A stretch of 64,000 nucleotides of DNA from DAOPJM01 sp035399665 (GCA_035399665.1 DAOPJM010000002.1:1-64000), one strand, 5' to 3'. Numbered from the stretch's first letter, positions 17,444 to 25,859 are shown. Translations and numbers: made by a program. The notes: a model not told the origin generated them from the sequence alone.

Positions 17444-17805
17444 GCTTTTGCACCTCTAAACAGCGTTTCCGCCCTTTCCCAAGCGTCGCCGCTCACTAAT
17501 GCTTCGCCGGCCTCACGTATGGACTTGTCCTCGGACTTCGACAGGCGATAGACGACATTGCCTGCGCCGTGCTGCAATAAGCCATGTTCTAAGCAGCCGT
17601 TGACTATGGCCTTGGCCTCAACGGAGGAAAAGCCCATGCGCAGTAAAACGCTGCGTTCTATGGAAGGCGAGGTGTTGTCATAGCCCAGGGTCAAAAGCGG
17701 ATCCGTGAGCTGCTCCACGCAAGACCAAAACCTTGCGTGCAGCTCCTCGTCGCTGAGGGAAGCTAAGTGTTCCCTGCGTGTTTCGAAATCGTCGTTTCTC
17801 TTCAT
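17440..17805 (-). CDS. oraS: D-ornithine 4,5-aminomutase, small (S) subunit
   Basis: Small subunit of 121 residues, all-helical, with the usual size of OraS. Its sequence starts with MKRNDDFETRREHLASLSDE and contains SPSIERSVLLRMGFSS, both matching the family. It pairs with OraE to form the active heterodimer. Four-base overlaps on both sides tie its translation to ortB and oraE. Confidence 0.94.
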   Translation of the reverse strand: MKRNDDFETRREHLASLSDEELHARFWSCVEQLTDPLLTLGYDNTSPSIERSVLLRMGFSSVEAKAIVNGCLEHGLLQHGAGNVVYRLSKSEDKSIREAGEALVSGDAWERAETLFRGAKA

Positions 17806-19193
17806 ACCAGATGATTCCTGACAAAGTCGGCGCCGGTCTTGGTCTCCTCGGCCAAGAAGGCGATGTCTTCGTCGGTGGGAGCGTGGTCAATCGTCTTGAC
17901 GGCGTGGTGAATGAGGGAAGCCCTGAGATGCTCCATGTCCGCAGGGCGCGCCTTGATCAAAGACGGATGGCTCGGGAAGACTATGTTCTTGCCGGGAACG
18001 TCGGTTTCGGGATCGCCAAAGTGAATGTCGATGCCGTTCTGCCTTGCGAAGGAGAGCTGAGCATTGACATGCTTGCCGGCTCCGGTATATTCGGTTTCCT
18101 GAACCACTATGCACTTATCAGCGGGAAGCTGCTGCGCAAGCGCGAAAGCCGCCGCAAGGGAAGTGTTGCCGGCGGGACCCTTTTCCATACCTTCGAGTAC
18201 GGCAAGAGCCTCGGTGATGTAGAACACCTCACCCTGATTGACGGTGACGTACCTGTCCATGTAGCGAAGCGGTCTTGCCGCGCTCCTGGGGACGTCGCTC
18301 CTGTCGGGCCAAGTCGCAAAGGGCATACCGAAACCGGTGTGACCCGTGGTGAAGGATTTGAGGTTAAACTGAGTATCTGAGGCCATGTGCAGACCCCTGA
18401 GGTTGACGGACGCAGCCACGACTTCAGCGTTGCAGCCTGCTTTCAAAAGACCCCTTGCGGTTCCCGTGAGGTTGCCGCCGCCGGCATTGGTAGCTACTAC
18501 CATGTCCGGATCGCGGTCGAACCTTGCACGGAACTGCTGAGCTATCTCCCAACCCAAGGTTTCAACGCCCGCAACGCCGAAGGGCGTATAGAGGGAAGCG
18601 TTGAAGTATTCGGTGTCCTCAAGCATACGCAGGAACATATAGAACAGCTCGGGCCCAACCGTGAGCTGAACGACCTCAGCGCCCAAGGCCTCGCATTTTC
18701 TGGCCTTTTCTACTATCTCGGGCTGACCTACGCCATGGGAGTCAAAGCACTCCTGCACCACGATGCACTTCAAACCCGCTTTTGCTGCGCAGGCCGCGAC
18801 AGCCGCACCATAGTTGCCGGAGGTCGCGGCGATAACGCCCTTGTAGCCCATGCGCTTTGCGTGGTAGATGCTGGTGCAGGCTCTGCGCACCTTGAAGCTG
18901 CCGGAGAGGTTCGCGGCCTCGTCTTTGACAAAGATGCGGGCGCCGAAGCCGGCGGGGGCGCAGGCCCTTGCCAAAGCTGTGATGTTCTTCAGTTCGATTA
19001 AGGGGGTATCTCCGATGTTGTAGTCATGCTGTATCTTGCGAACGGAGTCTATGGTATAGCCCGTGGCAGCCATCATGCCCTCATAATCAAAGGCTATGGA
19101 ACCGCTCTCGAAGTCGTCGTAGTCCATGCCTACCGCAGCCTTCATGATCTGGTTCTTGCGAGCCATTACCGCATTGTAGCTGTTGTCCTGCAT
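17802..19193 (-). CDS. ortB: 2-amino-4-oxopentanoate thiolase, beta subunit
   Basis: PLP protein of 463 residues of the threonine synthase/TrpB fold. The PLP lysine lies in SGSFKVRRA near residue 100, and TNAGGGNLTGT near 230 is the phosphate loop. With OrtA it cleaves 2-amino-4-oxopentanoate with CoA to acetyl-CoA and D-alanine. It follows ortA with a one-base overlap and precedes oraS with a four-base overlap. Such PLP-dependent thiolysis is unlike ordinary thiolases, so the neighbouring ort/ora genes are decisive for the call. Confidence 0.94.
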   Translation of the reverse strand: MQDNSYNAVMARKNQIMKAAVGMDYDDFESGSIAFDYEGMMAATGYTIDSVRKIQHDYNIGDTPLIELKNITALARACAPAGFGARIFVKDEAANLSGSFKVRRACTSIYHAKRMGYKGVIAATSGNYGAAVAACAAKAGLKCIVVQECFDSHGVGQPEIVEKARKCEALGAEVVQLTVGPELFYMFLRMLEDTEYFNASLYTPFGVAGVETLGWEIAQQFRARFDRDPDMVVATNAGGGNLTGTARGLLKAGCNAEVVAASVNLRGLHMASDTQFNLKSFTTGHTGFGMPFATWPDRSDVPRSAARPLRYMDRYVTVNQGEVFYITEALAVLEGMEKGPAGNTSLAAAFALAQQLPADKCIVVQETEYTGAGKHVNAQLSFARQNGIDIHFGDPETDVPGKNIVFPSHPSLIKARPADMEHLRASLIHHAVKTIDHAPTDEDIAFLAEETKTGADFVRNHLV

Positions 19194-19495
19194 TACCTGT
19201 CACCTCCGAAAACAATACCCTTTACGGTTGCGTCGATTTCAAGCAACTCCGGAATGAAGTTGCCAAAGCTGTGATTATACGAGGGGTTGACGGCACAAAG
19301 CCTGCCCTCGACCGTCCTGCCTGTGATGGTAAGCACAGAAATAGTGTCGCCAAGCTCGGCGGACTCGTTTAGCATATGTCCTTTAACCCACATTTCAAGC
19401 GGAAGCTGATGAGTGTCTTCGGGAACGCTTGCGGCTCTCTGCTCAGGCTCCAAGACTATAACGTGGATCTGCACCCAATCACCCTTTTTGATCAT
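19193..19495 (-). CDS. ortA: 2-amino-4-oxopentanoate thiolase, alpha subunit
   Basis: Small beta-rich protein of 100 residues, the usual size of OrtA. The start MIKKGDWVQIHVIVLEPEQR and the stretch NPSYNHSFGNFIPELLEI are typical. It forms the thiolase with OrtB. It starts 15 bases after ord and its stop overlaps the ortB start. Confidence 0.93.
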   Translation of the reverse strand: MIKKGDWVQIHVIVLEPEQRAASVPEDTHQLPLEMWVKGHMLNESAELGDTISVLTITGRTVEGRLCAVNPSYNHSFGNFIPELLEIDATVKGIVFGGDR

Positions 19496-19510
19496 TTCGT
19501 TCGCCTCCGA

Positions 19511-20551
19511 TCAATCACAATCGATCATGTCGCGCATGTCGCCCATAATGGCGCGGGGCACGGGCAGATCTATCATGGACTTAAGACCGGGTTTCGCGTT
19601 GATGACGTGAGGGATGAGGTTGACGGCCATGGCTATGGTGCCGATACCGCCGTTGACCTCGGGACGAATTGCCATGTTGACATTGGGGGTGCCGCGAAGC
19701 TCGATGTAGTCGCCGGTATGGGTGCCTTCCATCTCAGGCTCAATCTGCTGAGGATGGTACATGTCAATCTTGACCTCGCCGTCAACGTAGCCTTGACCCG
19801 TCATGTTAACGCCCGCGACGTCGCCGGCAGCCGCAAAACCATAGGGAGATTTGCGGTCAACCGTGGTCACGATTGGCTTCATCTGCTGTTCAAACTTGTC
19901 AACCTTCCAACCCAAAGCATCGGCGATCATGTTTACGGACTCGGCAAAGCCAACGTGTCCCGCCAAATGACCGGTGCGGCAGCCTTCCTCAAACTCTTCA
20001 ACGGTGATGCCGATTCCCTGTTCCTTCATTACCAAGGGGCCGAAGGGGGAGAGGCTGTTGACTCTGCGGCAGAGTACGGATTCGACGTCGGTCATGCAGC
20101 CCGAGAGGCACACGGCAAGAAGATCCATCATCAAACCGGGGTTAATGCCCGTACCGGCAACGGTCACACCGTTGGCCTTGGCAAGGCGGTCAATCTCGGC
20201 GGCAAGCTCGGGGGACTGAGCCTTGGGGTAAGCCATTTCTTCGGCAATGGTGACGACGTTGATGCCTTTTTCGACAAGCAGCTTGATCTTGGGGAAAGCG
20301 TTCTTGGTGAAGGAGTCGGTGCAAAGCAGACATACGTCCGGCTTTACGGCAAGAACCTTCTCGATATCAGCGTTGATGATGACGTCCTCTCTGTCACCGC
20401 GTTCCACGCCCAGCACCTCAAAGATGCTCTTGCCGGAAGTGCGCCTTGCGCAAGCGCCGGTGATGTCAACGCCCTTTTTGGTGAGCAGCACCTTGGCGGC
20501 GCCGCCGCCCATAGCTCCGAAACCCCAGATAGCGACCTTAATGTTCTGCAT
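19511..20551 (-). CDS. ord: 2,4-diaminopentanoate dehydrogenase
   Basis: NAD(P)-dependent oxidative deaminase of 346 residues. It turns 2,4-diaminopentanoate into 2-amino-4-oxopentanoate plus ammonia. The N-terminal Rossmann motif is WGFGAMGGGAAKVL at about residues 9-22. The segment GTGINPGLMMDLL near 134 is shared by the Ord/dihydrodipicolinate reductase-like family. It is the first gene of the operon, with GGAGGTTATT before its ATG and a leader of about 70 bases. Confidence 0.94.
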   Translation of the reverse strand: MQNIKVAIWGFGAMGGGAAKVLLTKKGVDITGACARRTSGKSIFEVLGVERGDREDVIINADIEKVLAVKPDVCLLCTDSFTKNAFPKIKLLVEKGINVVTIAEEMAYPKAQSPELAAEIDRLAKANGVTVAGTGINPGLMMDLLAVCLSGCMTDVESVLCRRVNSLSPFGPLVMKEQGIGITVEEFEEGCRTGHLAGHVGFAESVNMIADALGWKVDKFEQQMKPIVTTVDRKSPYGFAAAGDVAGVNMTGQGYVDGEVKIDMYHPQQIEPEMEGTHTGDYIELRGTPNVNMAIRPEVNGGIGTIAMAVNLIPHVINAKPGLKSMIDLPVPRAIMGDMRDMIDCD

Positions 20552-20630
20552 AATAACCTCCGATTGATTTATTTATTGAGTTCTAAAACCTTGTGAGGGG
20601 GGAATAAAAGTCTCCCAACCCGCAGCTTGA

Positions 20631-20659
20631 ATAATATCAGATTTATGCAGGCATTGCAA
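20631..20659 (-). promoter_or_regulatory. Promoter of the ord-ort-ora-orr-birA operon
   Basis: On the minus strand TTGCAA (20659-20654), 17-base spacer, TATTAT (20636-20631). No operator or riboswitch was recognised in the short leader. The whole gap 20,552-20,886 holds this promoter and the divergent one for the TusA-like gene, and nothing else was seen. Confidence 0.78.
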
Positions 20660-20755
20660 TAGCCGCAAAGGTATATATTATAACTTCTTTACAAACCCTG
20701 CGGCAAACTTGACCTTTGGACAGGAGCGCTGGGTTAAGGCCTTTCTTATTCGCTG

Positions 20756-20784
20756 TTGCAAACAATGCAAAGAGGTGATAATAT
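20756..20784 (+). promoter_or_regulatory. Possible promoter of the TusA-like gene
   Basis: TTGCAA (20756-20761), 17-base spacer, TAATAT (20779-20784). This leaves a leader of about 95 bases. A TTGACA shortly downstream lacks a good -10 box at the right spacing. Confidence 0.55.
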
Positions 20785-20886
20785 TAAATTGACAAAACTA
20801 ACAGGCGGTGATATCGGGCAGGGGTTCATACACAAAGACTGAGAACGATACATTACTTAAATACCGCCCTTTAGGAAGGAGTTTTT

Positions 20887-21090
20887 ATGGTAGATGCAAG
20901 AGGCTTGAACTGTCCGCTGCCCGTGGTCATGGTGCAGCGTGAGATAAACGCGAACCACCCTGATAAGCTTGAGGTGTGGGTGGACAACATTGCGGCCGAG
21001 CAGAATGTCACGCGCTTTGCAAAGTCGCAGGGCTACACTGTTGCCGCAGAGGATATAGACGGCGACTACCTGATGACATTAAGAAAATAG
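20887..21090 (+). CDS. TusA/SirA-like sulfur-carrier family protein
   Basis: Protein of 67 residues with the TusA fold. The conserved sulfur-carrying cysteine is Cys9 in RGLNCPLPVV. It resembles the N-terminal domain of YedF, a protein often found with selenium metabolism genes, but the C-terminal YedF domain is missing. AGGAAGGAG supports the start. It is monocistronic, with a terminator after it. Its neighbours (hydantoinase, MobA-like, guanine deaminase) hint at a role in molybdenum-enzyme maturation, which is only an inference. Confidence 0.88.
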   Translation: MVDARGLNCPLPVVMVQREINANHPDKLEVWVDNIAAEQNVTRFAKSQGYTVAAEDIDGDYLMTLRK

Positions 21091-21141
21091 CTGCACAGCA
21101 AGACTACTCCGACAAAGCACACGTTGAAACCGGAGCAGCAG

Positions 21142-21178
21142 AAAGCCCGAGCAGGTTTTGTGGCAAGCTCGGGCTTTT
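21142..21178 (+). terminator. Terminator of the TusA-like gene
   Basis: AAAGCCCGAGC (21142-21152) pairs with GCTCGGGCTTT (21167-21177), followed by a T-rich stretch. The guanine deaminase gene ends on the other strand just beyond it, so it may also work weakly in reverse. Confidence 0.8.
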
Positions 21179-21212
21179 GATGTCTTTTGTAATATATGGG
21201 GGTCGAGCAGGT

Positions 21213-22466
21213 CTATTTCAGCCTTTTGCCGTTCCCGTACACGGCCTTAATCTGCCTGTCATCACACATATAGAAGCAGCGTCCGAAGCGATCGCGCACG
21301 GAAAGCTTATCGGTTCCGAACAGCGCGGTATCGTCTACGATGATGGCGTGAAGCTTCTCACCCTTGGCAAAGCCCGATTTTGAGCCGAAGTATTCCGCCC
21401 CCGCGCCTGTCGCAAGGTAATACGCCTCGGCAACGGTAAGAAACGGGGTCGTATATTCGCTTTGCACATTGATCACCTTTGAGGTGTATATAGCGTTTCT
21501 TGCGGCGCGTATCATGGAGAGACTTGTACCTCCCGCGATGTCCGAGCCGAGTACCACATGAATACCCATGTCGAGCATCTTTCGCACAGGTGAAAGGCCG
21601 CTTACTATGCTTATATTGGAATCCGCACAATGCACCGCGTACACATTGTTGCGGCGTATCGCTTCAAGCTCCTCGTCATCGCAGTAGACGCAATGCGCCA
21701 TGAGTGTGTGATCACCGAAAAGCCCAAACCTGTCATAGCTTTGATAATAGTGAGTAATGCCCGGCTGCAAAGAAAGCACCAAGGCCTGTTCGACACGATT
21801 CTCGGAAAGGTGGGACTGCACATACAGACCGCGTTCGCGAGCGAGCTTACCGAGCCACTCCAAAAGCTCCATGGAGCAGGAGGGCGTAAAGCGAGGCGTG
21901 AGCATGGGACGAATATTCTTGAAATCGCCGCAGCTGTCAAGCCAGCGCAGGGTCTCGCGTTTGCTTTCTTCTGTGGTTTCCACTAACCGACAGTTGGGGT
22001 TGGTGTCCATGTTGACCTTGCCGACAAATCCGGTTATGCCTGCGTTCTCAAGCTCTTCCATGAGTATGAGAGTTGAGTCAACATGCAGGGATGAGAACAT
22101 ACTAACCCTTGTAGTGCCGTTGTCCACCAATTCTCTGGCAAGTCTCTTATATACCTTTCGCGCATACTCGGTATCGGCAAAGCGCAATTCGATGGGGAAG
22201 GTGTAAGCCGCGAGCCAATCCAAAAGCTGAAGGTCGTAGCCCATACCGAGGTTGGGATACTGCGGAGCGTGACTATGCATATCGCAAAAGGACTGCATAA
22301 CAAGCGCGTCTTTATAATCGTCGATTTCGCCCGCAAAGCCCAAGGGCAGTGCGGGAAGCGTCTCGACTGTCGTGCCGTCGTCGTTTGTAATGATGCAGCC
22401 GTTTGGGAGAATGTCCAGCTTCCCCAAAGATTTTGCTTCTATTATATTACCCCTTATCGCTCTCAT
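21213..22466 (-). CDS. guaD: Guanine deaminase-like amidohydrolase
   Basis: Metal-dependent amidohydrolase of 417 residues, expected to convert guanine to xanthine and ammonia. The metal motif is DMHSHAPQYPNLGMGYDLQL, with two histidines as in guanine deaminases. Downstream are HLSE, HCVYCDDEE, HCADSN and the metal-binding aspartate in GSDIAGG. The start at 22466 follows GAGGTGGAGAC. It is the last gene of a hydantoinase, MobA-like, guaD operon and overlaps its neighbour by 20 bases. A related deaminase, such as SsnA, cannot be excluded. Confidence 0.88.
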   Translation of the reverse strand: MRAIRGNIIEAKSLGKLDILPNGCIITNDDGTTVETLPALPLGFAGEIDDYKDALVMQSFCDMHSHAPQYPNLGMGYDLQLLDWLAAYTFPIELRFADTEYARKVYKRLARELVDNGTTRVSMFSSLHVDSTLILMEELENAGITGFVGKVNMDTNPNCRLVETTEESKRETLRWLDSCGDFKNIRPMLTPRFTPSCSMELLEWLGKLARERGLYVQSHLSENRVEQALVLSLQPGITHYYQSYDRFGLFGDHTLMAHCVYCDDEELEAIRRNNVYAVHCADSNISIVSGLSPVRKMLDMGIHVVLGSDIAGGTSLSMIRAARNAIYTSKVINVQSEYTTPFLTVAEAYYLATGAGAEYFGSKSGFAKGEKLHAIIVDDTALFGTDKLSVRDRFGRCFYMCDDRQIKAVYGNGKRLK

Positions 22467-23055
22467 TGTCTCCACCTCTGTAATCAACATCCCTCAGTTC
22501 GTCCTCGCTTGCGGCGTCGCAAAGCTCCAACATATTCATATGTCGCCTAATCACCACTGTTCCGCCCACGTCGCCCGACAACCCGCAAAGCTCCCCGTAT
22601 AGGGAGGCGGGAAATATGACGGGATTGCCCCTGCGCTGCCCACAGGCAAGAGCGTGTATGCGCAAAGGCGCGGATCTAAAGCTTTCTATCAACGCGTCTA
22701 TTGACGAAGTTTTAAGGTATGGCTGATCGCCCACGGTATACATTATGCCGTCAAAGCGTTCAAGCCGCATAAGATACTCCGTCCCGAGGCGTATGGTCTT
22801 AGATTGACCGGCCTCAACGTCGTCATTTATTACGGTGTCGAAGCCGAAGCGCTCAATCAGGCTCAGCAGCTCGGCTTGATCGGAGCGTGTTACGGCGCAG
22901 CATTCATCGATCATGCTGCCCTTCAGCGCAAGCATAACATGCTCCGCCATCGGTTTACCGTCAATATCATGGGTCAGCTTATCGCCGTAAAACCGTCTGC
23001 TTTTGCCAGCAAGCATCAGCACACAGCCTATGTTTATCTTCTGTGAGTGTTGCAT
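22447..23055 (-). CDS. MobA-like NTP transferase (molybdenum cofactor cytidylyltransferase type)
   Basis: Protein of 202 residues with a nucleotide-binding start VLMLAGKSRRFYGDKL, a variant of the family's LAAGxSxRMGxxK signature, and GDQPYL near residue 100. This MocA/YgfJ type adds CMP to the molybdenum cofactor for hydroxylases. The start at 23055 follows GCAAGAGG; the open frame upstream runs inside the hydantoinase gene. It overlaps both neighbours, so all three are translated from one message. Confidence 0.82.
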   Translation of the reverse strand: MQHSQKINIGCVLMLAGKSRRFYGDKLTHDIDGKPMAEHVMLALKGSMIDECCAVTRSDQAELLSLIERFGFDTVINDDVEAGQSKTIRLGTEYLMRLERFDGIMYTVGDQPYLKTSSIDALIESFRSAPLRIHALACGQRRGNPVIFPASLYGELCGLSGDVGGTVVIRRHMNMLELCDAASEDELRDVDYRGGDNESDKG

Positions 23056-24404
23056 AGTCCTCTTGCAATATAGCGTCCTTGCCCGCGCATGATGAGCTCT
23101 CCATTGCACAGGACGTGCTTGCCCGAAAGCAAAACATCGGTGACTTGTCCTTGTGTGCATATGCCCTCATAAGGCGAGTTGTCACAGTTGTGCAGGTTGG
23201 TTTTGTAGGATATAGTCTGATGAGAATTGGGGTCGAAGATAGCTATGTCAGCAATGCTTCCGACTTCAATGACGCCCCTTTCGGGATACATTCCAAAGAT
23301 TTTGGCAGCGTTGGTGCTCATGAGCTTAGCCATATCGCTAACGCCGATATATCCCTGTAAGACAGCGAAGGTGTAGATAAGCTCAGCTCTGTTCTGCACG
23401 CCCGCCCCGCCGTTTGGCACCTTGGCAAAGTCGCCGTGTCCCAAGGCCTTTTGCGCCATGGTAAAGGAGCAGTGATCCGTGCCTGTGAAGTCAATATCAC
23501 CGTCGCTCATCGCGCATAGCAAAGCCTTGCGATCCGCAGCCTGCCTCAATGGGGGCGACATTATGAACTTCTCACCGTCCGCTTGCTCATAAGCGGAGGA
23601 ATCGAGTACGAGGTATTGCGGGCAGGTCTCCAAAAAGATGTTCTGCCCTCGTTCACGGGCGCGCTTTGCTTCGGCAAGGCCCTCTGCTGTGGAAAGATGT
23701 ACCACCCACGCGGGGGCTTTGGCAAGCTCCGCAATGCGCATAAGCCGCGCCACACCCTCCGCTTCAACGGCGTTAGGGCGGGAGATGGGGTGGTACCTCG
23801 GAGCGTACAGCCCCTCAGAGTGCAGGTCTTTAATTCGCTGCGTGAGTACGTCGAAGTTCTCACAATGGACGCCAATAAGCCCGCCAAGTCCACTGATATA
23901 CTTCAGGGCGTCATAGATTTGTCCGTCGTTGACGCGCATACTGTCGTAGACCATGTACATCTTGAAAGAGCTGATGCCCTTTGAAATTATGTCCTTGACC
24001 TCGGCTTTTATGGCGTCGTTCCATTCTGAGACAGCCATATGAAAACCGTAATTGCAGCTGCTGTTCTTGGACTTCTCATTCCAGCGGTCAAGAGCTTCGT
24101 GCATCGTCATACCCTTGTCTTGAGTGCAAAAATCGAGTATGGCAGTTGTCCCGCCCGCAAGAGCGGCAGCGGTTCCGGTGGCGAAATTGTCAGCGGTGAC
24201 GGTAACCCCAAGGTCGAGATCGAAATGGGTATGCGTATCAATAAAGCCGGGAAAGAGGTACTTGCCCTCCGCGTCAATAATCTTGTCGGCGTCGGAAGAA
24301 ACGTCCTTGCCGATTTTGACTATGTGTTCATCGTCTATAAGCACGTCCGCCTGCATAGGCCCGACCTCACGCACGACAATACCGTTCTTTACAAGAGTAA
24401 GCAT
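23034..24404 (-). CDS. hydA: Dihydropyrimidinase/D-hydantoinase family hydrolase
   Basis: Cyclic amidohydrolase of 456 residues that opens hydantoin- or dihydropyrimidine-type rings. The metal motif is DTHTHFDLDL near residues 56-65. The carboxylated lysine should be Lys150 or nearby in SSFKMYMVY. HCEN, HLSTAEG and the metal aspartate in FTGTDHCS follow. The length is normal. It heads the operon with the MobA-like and guanine deaminase genes, an arrangement similar to purine-catabolic clusters with HyuA, SsnA and MocA. GGAGGT supports the start. Confidence 0.92.
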   Translation of the reverse strand: MLTLVKNGIVVREVGPMQADVLIDDEHIVKIGKDVSSDADKIIDAEGKYLFPGFIDTHTHFDLDLGVTVTADNFATGTAAALAGGTTAILDFCTQDKGMTMHEALDRWNEKSKNSSCNYGFHMAVSEWNDAIKAEVKDIISKGISSFKMYMVYDSMRVNDGQIYDALKYISGLGGLIGVHCENFDVLTQRIKDLHSEGLYAPRYHPISRPNAVEAEGVARLMRIAELAKAPAWVVHLSTAEGLAEAKRARERGQNIFLETCPQYLVLDSSAYEQADGEKFIMSPPLRQAADRKALLCAMSDGDIDFTGTDHCSFTMAQKALGHGDFAKVPNGGAGVQNRAELIYTFAVLQGYIGVSDMAKLMSTNAAKIFGMYPERGVIEVGSIADIAIFDPNSHQTISYKTNLHNCDNSPYEGICTQGQVTDVLLSGKHVLCNGELIMRGQGRYIARGLCNTHRR

Positions 24405-24431
24405 GTTTACCTCCGCATTCTTTACAAAGGC

Positions 24432-24460
24432 ATTCTATCACAAAACCGCTGATATTACAA
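24432..24460 (-). promoter_or_regulatory. Promoter of the hydantoinase operon
   Basis: On the minus strand TTGTAA (24460-24455), 17-base spacer, TAGAAT (24437-24432). The -35 box overlaps the stop of the DUF4363 gene. Confidence 0.65.
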
Positions 24461-24844
24461 CAGCGTATTCCACTCAAAGCGCTCTATTTCGCTTATATGC
24501 ATAATGGCCTGTTTGGCTTCCGAGAGCTTCTCCGAGCAGGCAATCCTGTCTTCAAGCTCCGCAAGTCGAAGCGCGGGCTCAAGGCATAAGCCGATGGCAT
24601 TGATTGCGGAATGATTTATGAATCGCTTCAAGCGCGGTGCGTCAAGCCGATACAGCGCGACAAGCTGACTGCATACTACGCTTGCGGAGTGTATGTCACC
24701 CGCTTGCAGGTAGTCAAGCGCATAGTCGATGAGGCTTATCATGTCACGGCAGCTTTGATTTACAAAGCGCTGTGGGAAGATGAAAAGCAGGATAAGAGCA
24801 ATTATTATGAGGATGGTAGCACAGCGCTGAACGAATACAAACAT
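24455..24844 (-). CDS. DUF4363 family protein
   Basis: Protein of 129 residues with one N-terminal membrane helix (about 8-27) and a helical body outside the membrane. Phrases such as RFINHSAINAIGLCL and a lysine/glutamate-rich end with AIMHISEIERF match DUF4363. It shares one base with the stop of the DUF421 gene (TAATG). DUF421 and DUF4363 genes are often paired in Clostridia. No activity is known. Confidence 0.82.
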   Translation of the reverse strand: MFVFVQRCATILIIIALILLFIFPQRFVNQSCRDMISLIDYALDYLQAGDIHSASVVCSQLVALYRLDAPRLKRFINHSAINAIGLCLEPALRLAELEDRIACSEKLSEAKQAIMHISEIERFEWNTLL

Positions 24845-25554
24845 TAAAGATCAAGCTCCTTTCTCCGCTTTTCAATCACCTTGCCGTTTCGAAGCTGCAA
24901 GCGAACTACTCCGTCCGGCGCAAGCTGCAAATACAGCACATTTTTGAGCCTGCTTCCCTCTGTGTCTGCTACTATTTTCTTAACGCTTTCGACCGAAACC
25001 TTGGCTGCCCGTATCGCGTCCTTGCAGATTGCTCCATCCGTAACAAGCATATATGAAAGCTCGCTTTCGTCCGCGTCAAGCCCAAGGTCGGAAAGGGTGG
25101 GCTGCTGAAACGCACCCTTCTGAAGCACGCTCACGCTGCCGTTGGTCTCCAGTATGGCGAATGCGACCTGACCTATGTCAAAAACGTCCTTAGCTCGGAG
25201 ACAGTCCACTAAATCGCCTACCGTGTAGTTGGCAAAGCGCATGGTACGCTCCATCAATACGCCGTCGCGGACTAAGATAAGCGGCGAACCGCAGAACACG
25301 CGTCTTACGAATGGCGACTTTAGGCACAGCTTCGCGATGAGCTGCTGAACCAGAAACAGGGCGAGTATTGGCACAATACTGTACAGCAGAGGGACGTCTG
25401 TATCGGCAATCGCGCAACTTGCTATGTCCGCGATAGTCAGAGTAATCAAGAGGTCAAAGGGCTGAAGGTCGGAGATCTGCCGCTTACCCGTAAGCCGTAT
25501 AATGATAAGTATGAAGATATAGAGCAGCACCGCCCGTAAAAACAAAACCGTCAT
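24844..25554 (-). CDS. DUF421 (YetF-like) membrane protein
   Basis: Protein of 236 residues. Three membrane helices fill the first ~80 residues, followed by a soluble YetF domain. The signature RLTGKRQISDLQPFDLLITL near 21-40 is typical of the family, as is GSPLILVRDGVL. YetF-like proteins appear in spore formers, but the function is not established. It is followed directly by the DUF4363 gene. The start codon faces the oad operon across a 305-base gap. Confidence 0.92.
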   Translation of the reverse strand: MTVLFLRAVLLYIFILIIIRLTGKRQISDLQPFDLLITLTIADIASCAIADTDVPLLYSIVPILALFLVQQLIAKLCLKSPFVRRVFCGSPLILVRDGVLMERTMRFANYTVGDLVDCLRAKDVFDIGQVAFAILETNGSVSVLQKGAFQQPTLSDLGLDADESELSYMLVTDGAICKDAIRAAKVSVESVKKIVADTEGSRLKNVLYLQLAPDGVVRLQLRNGKVIEKRRKELDL

Positions 25555-25859
25555 AATGAAAGTCTGCGCAAAATCGCAGGTAATAATGCGCGTTACTTCA
25601 GATTCATAAGGTTTTTGCTTGCTGTGTGAAGCGGCAGCATTTGTACGAAAATGTGCGCAGTTAGCTTAACCCTCTATTTCCGCGATTTGTGGTTCCGTTA
25701 TATCGTCGCACAGAGATGATTTTGACGGTCTGTCAAAATGTGTACAAAGTCAAAAAAACATAGCAGGAAAAAAAGGAGAGATGTCGAATTATTAAAGTAT
25801 AAGGGATAGATTGAGCATATGAGCTTGTATACTATCCGAAATCCAAAAGGAGGAAGTCA
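25555..25859. other. Divergent intergenic region upstream of the oad operon
   Basis: This 305-base gap lies between the divergent DUF421 and oadG genes. It holds a perfect inverted repeat (25,720-25,738) and the oadG ribosome site AGGAGG. No consensus promoter at standard spacing, riboswitch or small gene was recognised in the remainder. Confidence 0.6.
25720..25738. promoter_or_regulatory. Candidate operator: perfect 7-base inverted repeat
   Basis: TTTTGAC and GTCAAAA flank five bases, giving a 19-base dyad 120 bases before the decarboxylase operon and 165 bases from the DUF421 start. It is too AT-rich and lacks a T tail to be a terminator. It could bind a dimeric regulator; no known consensus was matched. 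Confidence 0.4.

Noticed and set aside
19376..20596. 406-codon open frame on the plus strand
   Set aside because: It is antisense to ord and ortA, rich in histidine and glycine as expected of a complementary frame, and has no domain.
20790..20820. TTGACA upstream of the TusA-like gene
   Set aside because: No fitting -10 box at 16-18 bases (TATCGG is poor).
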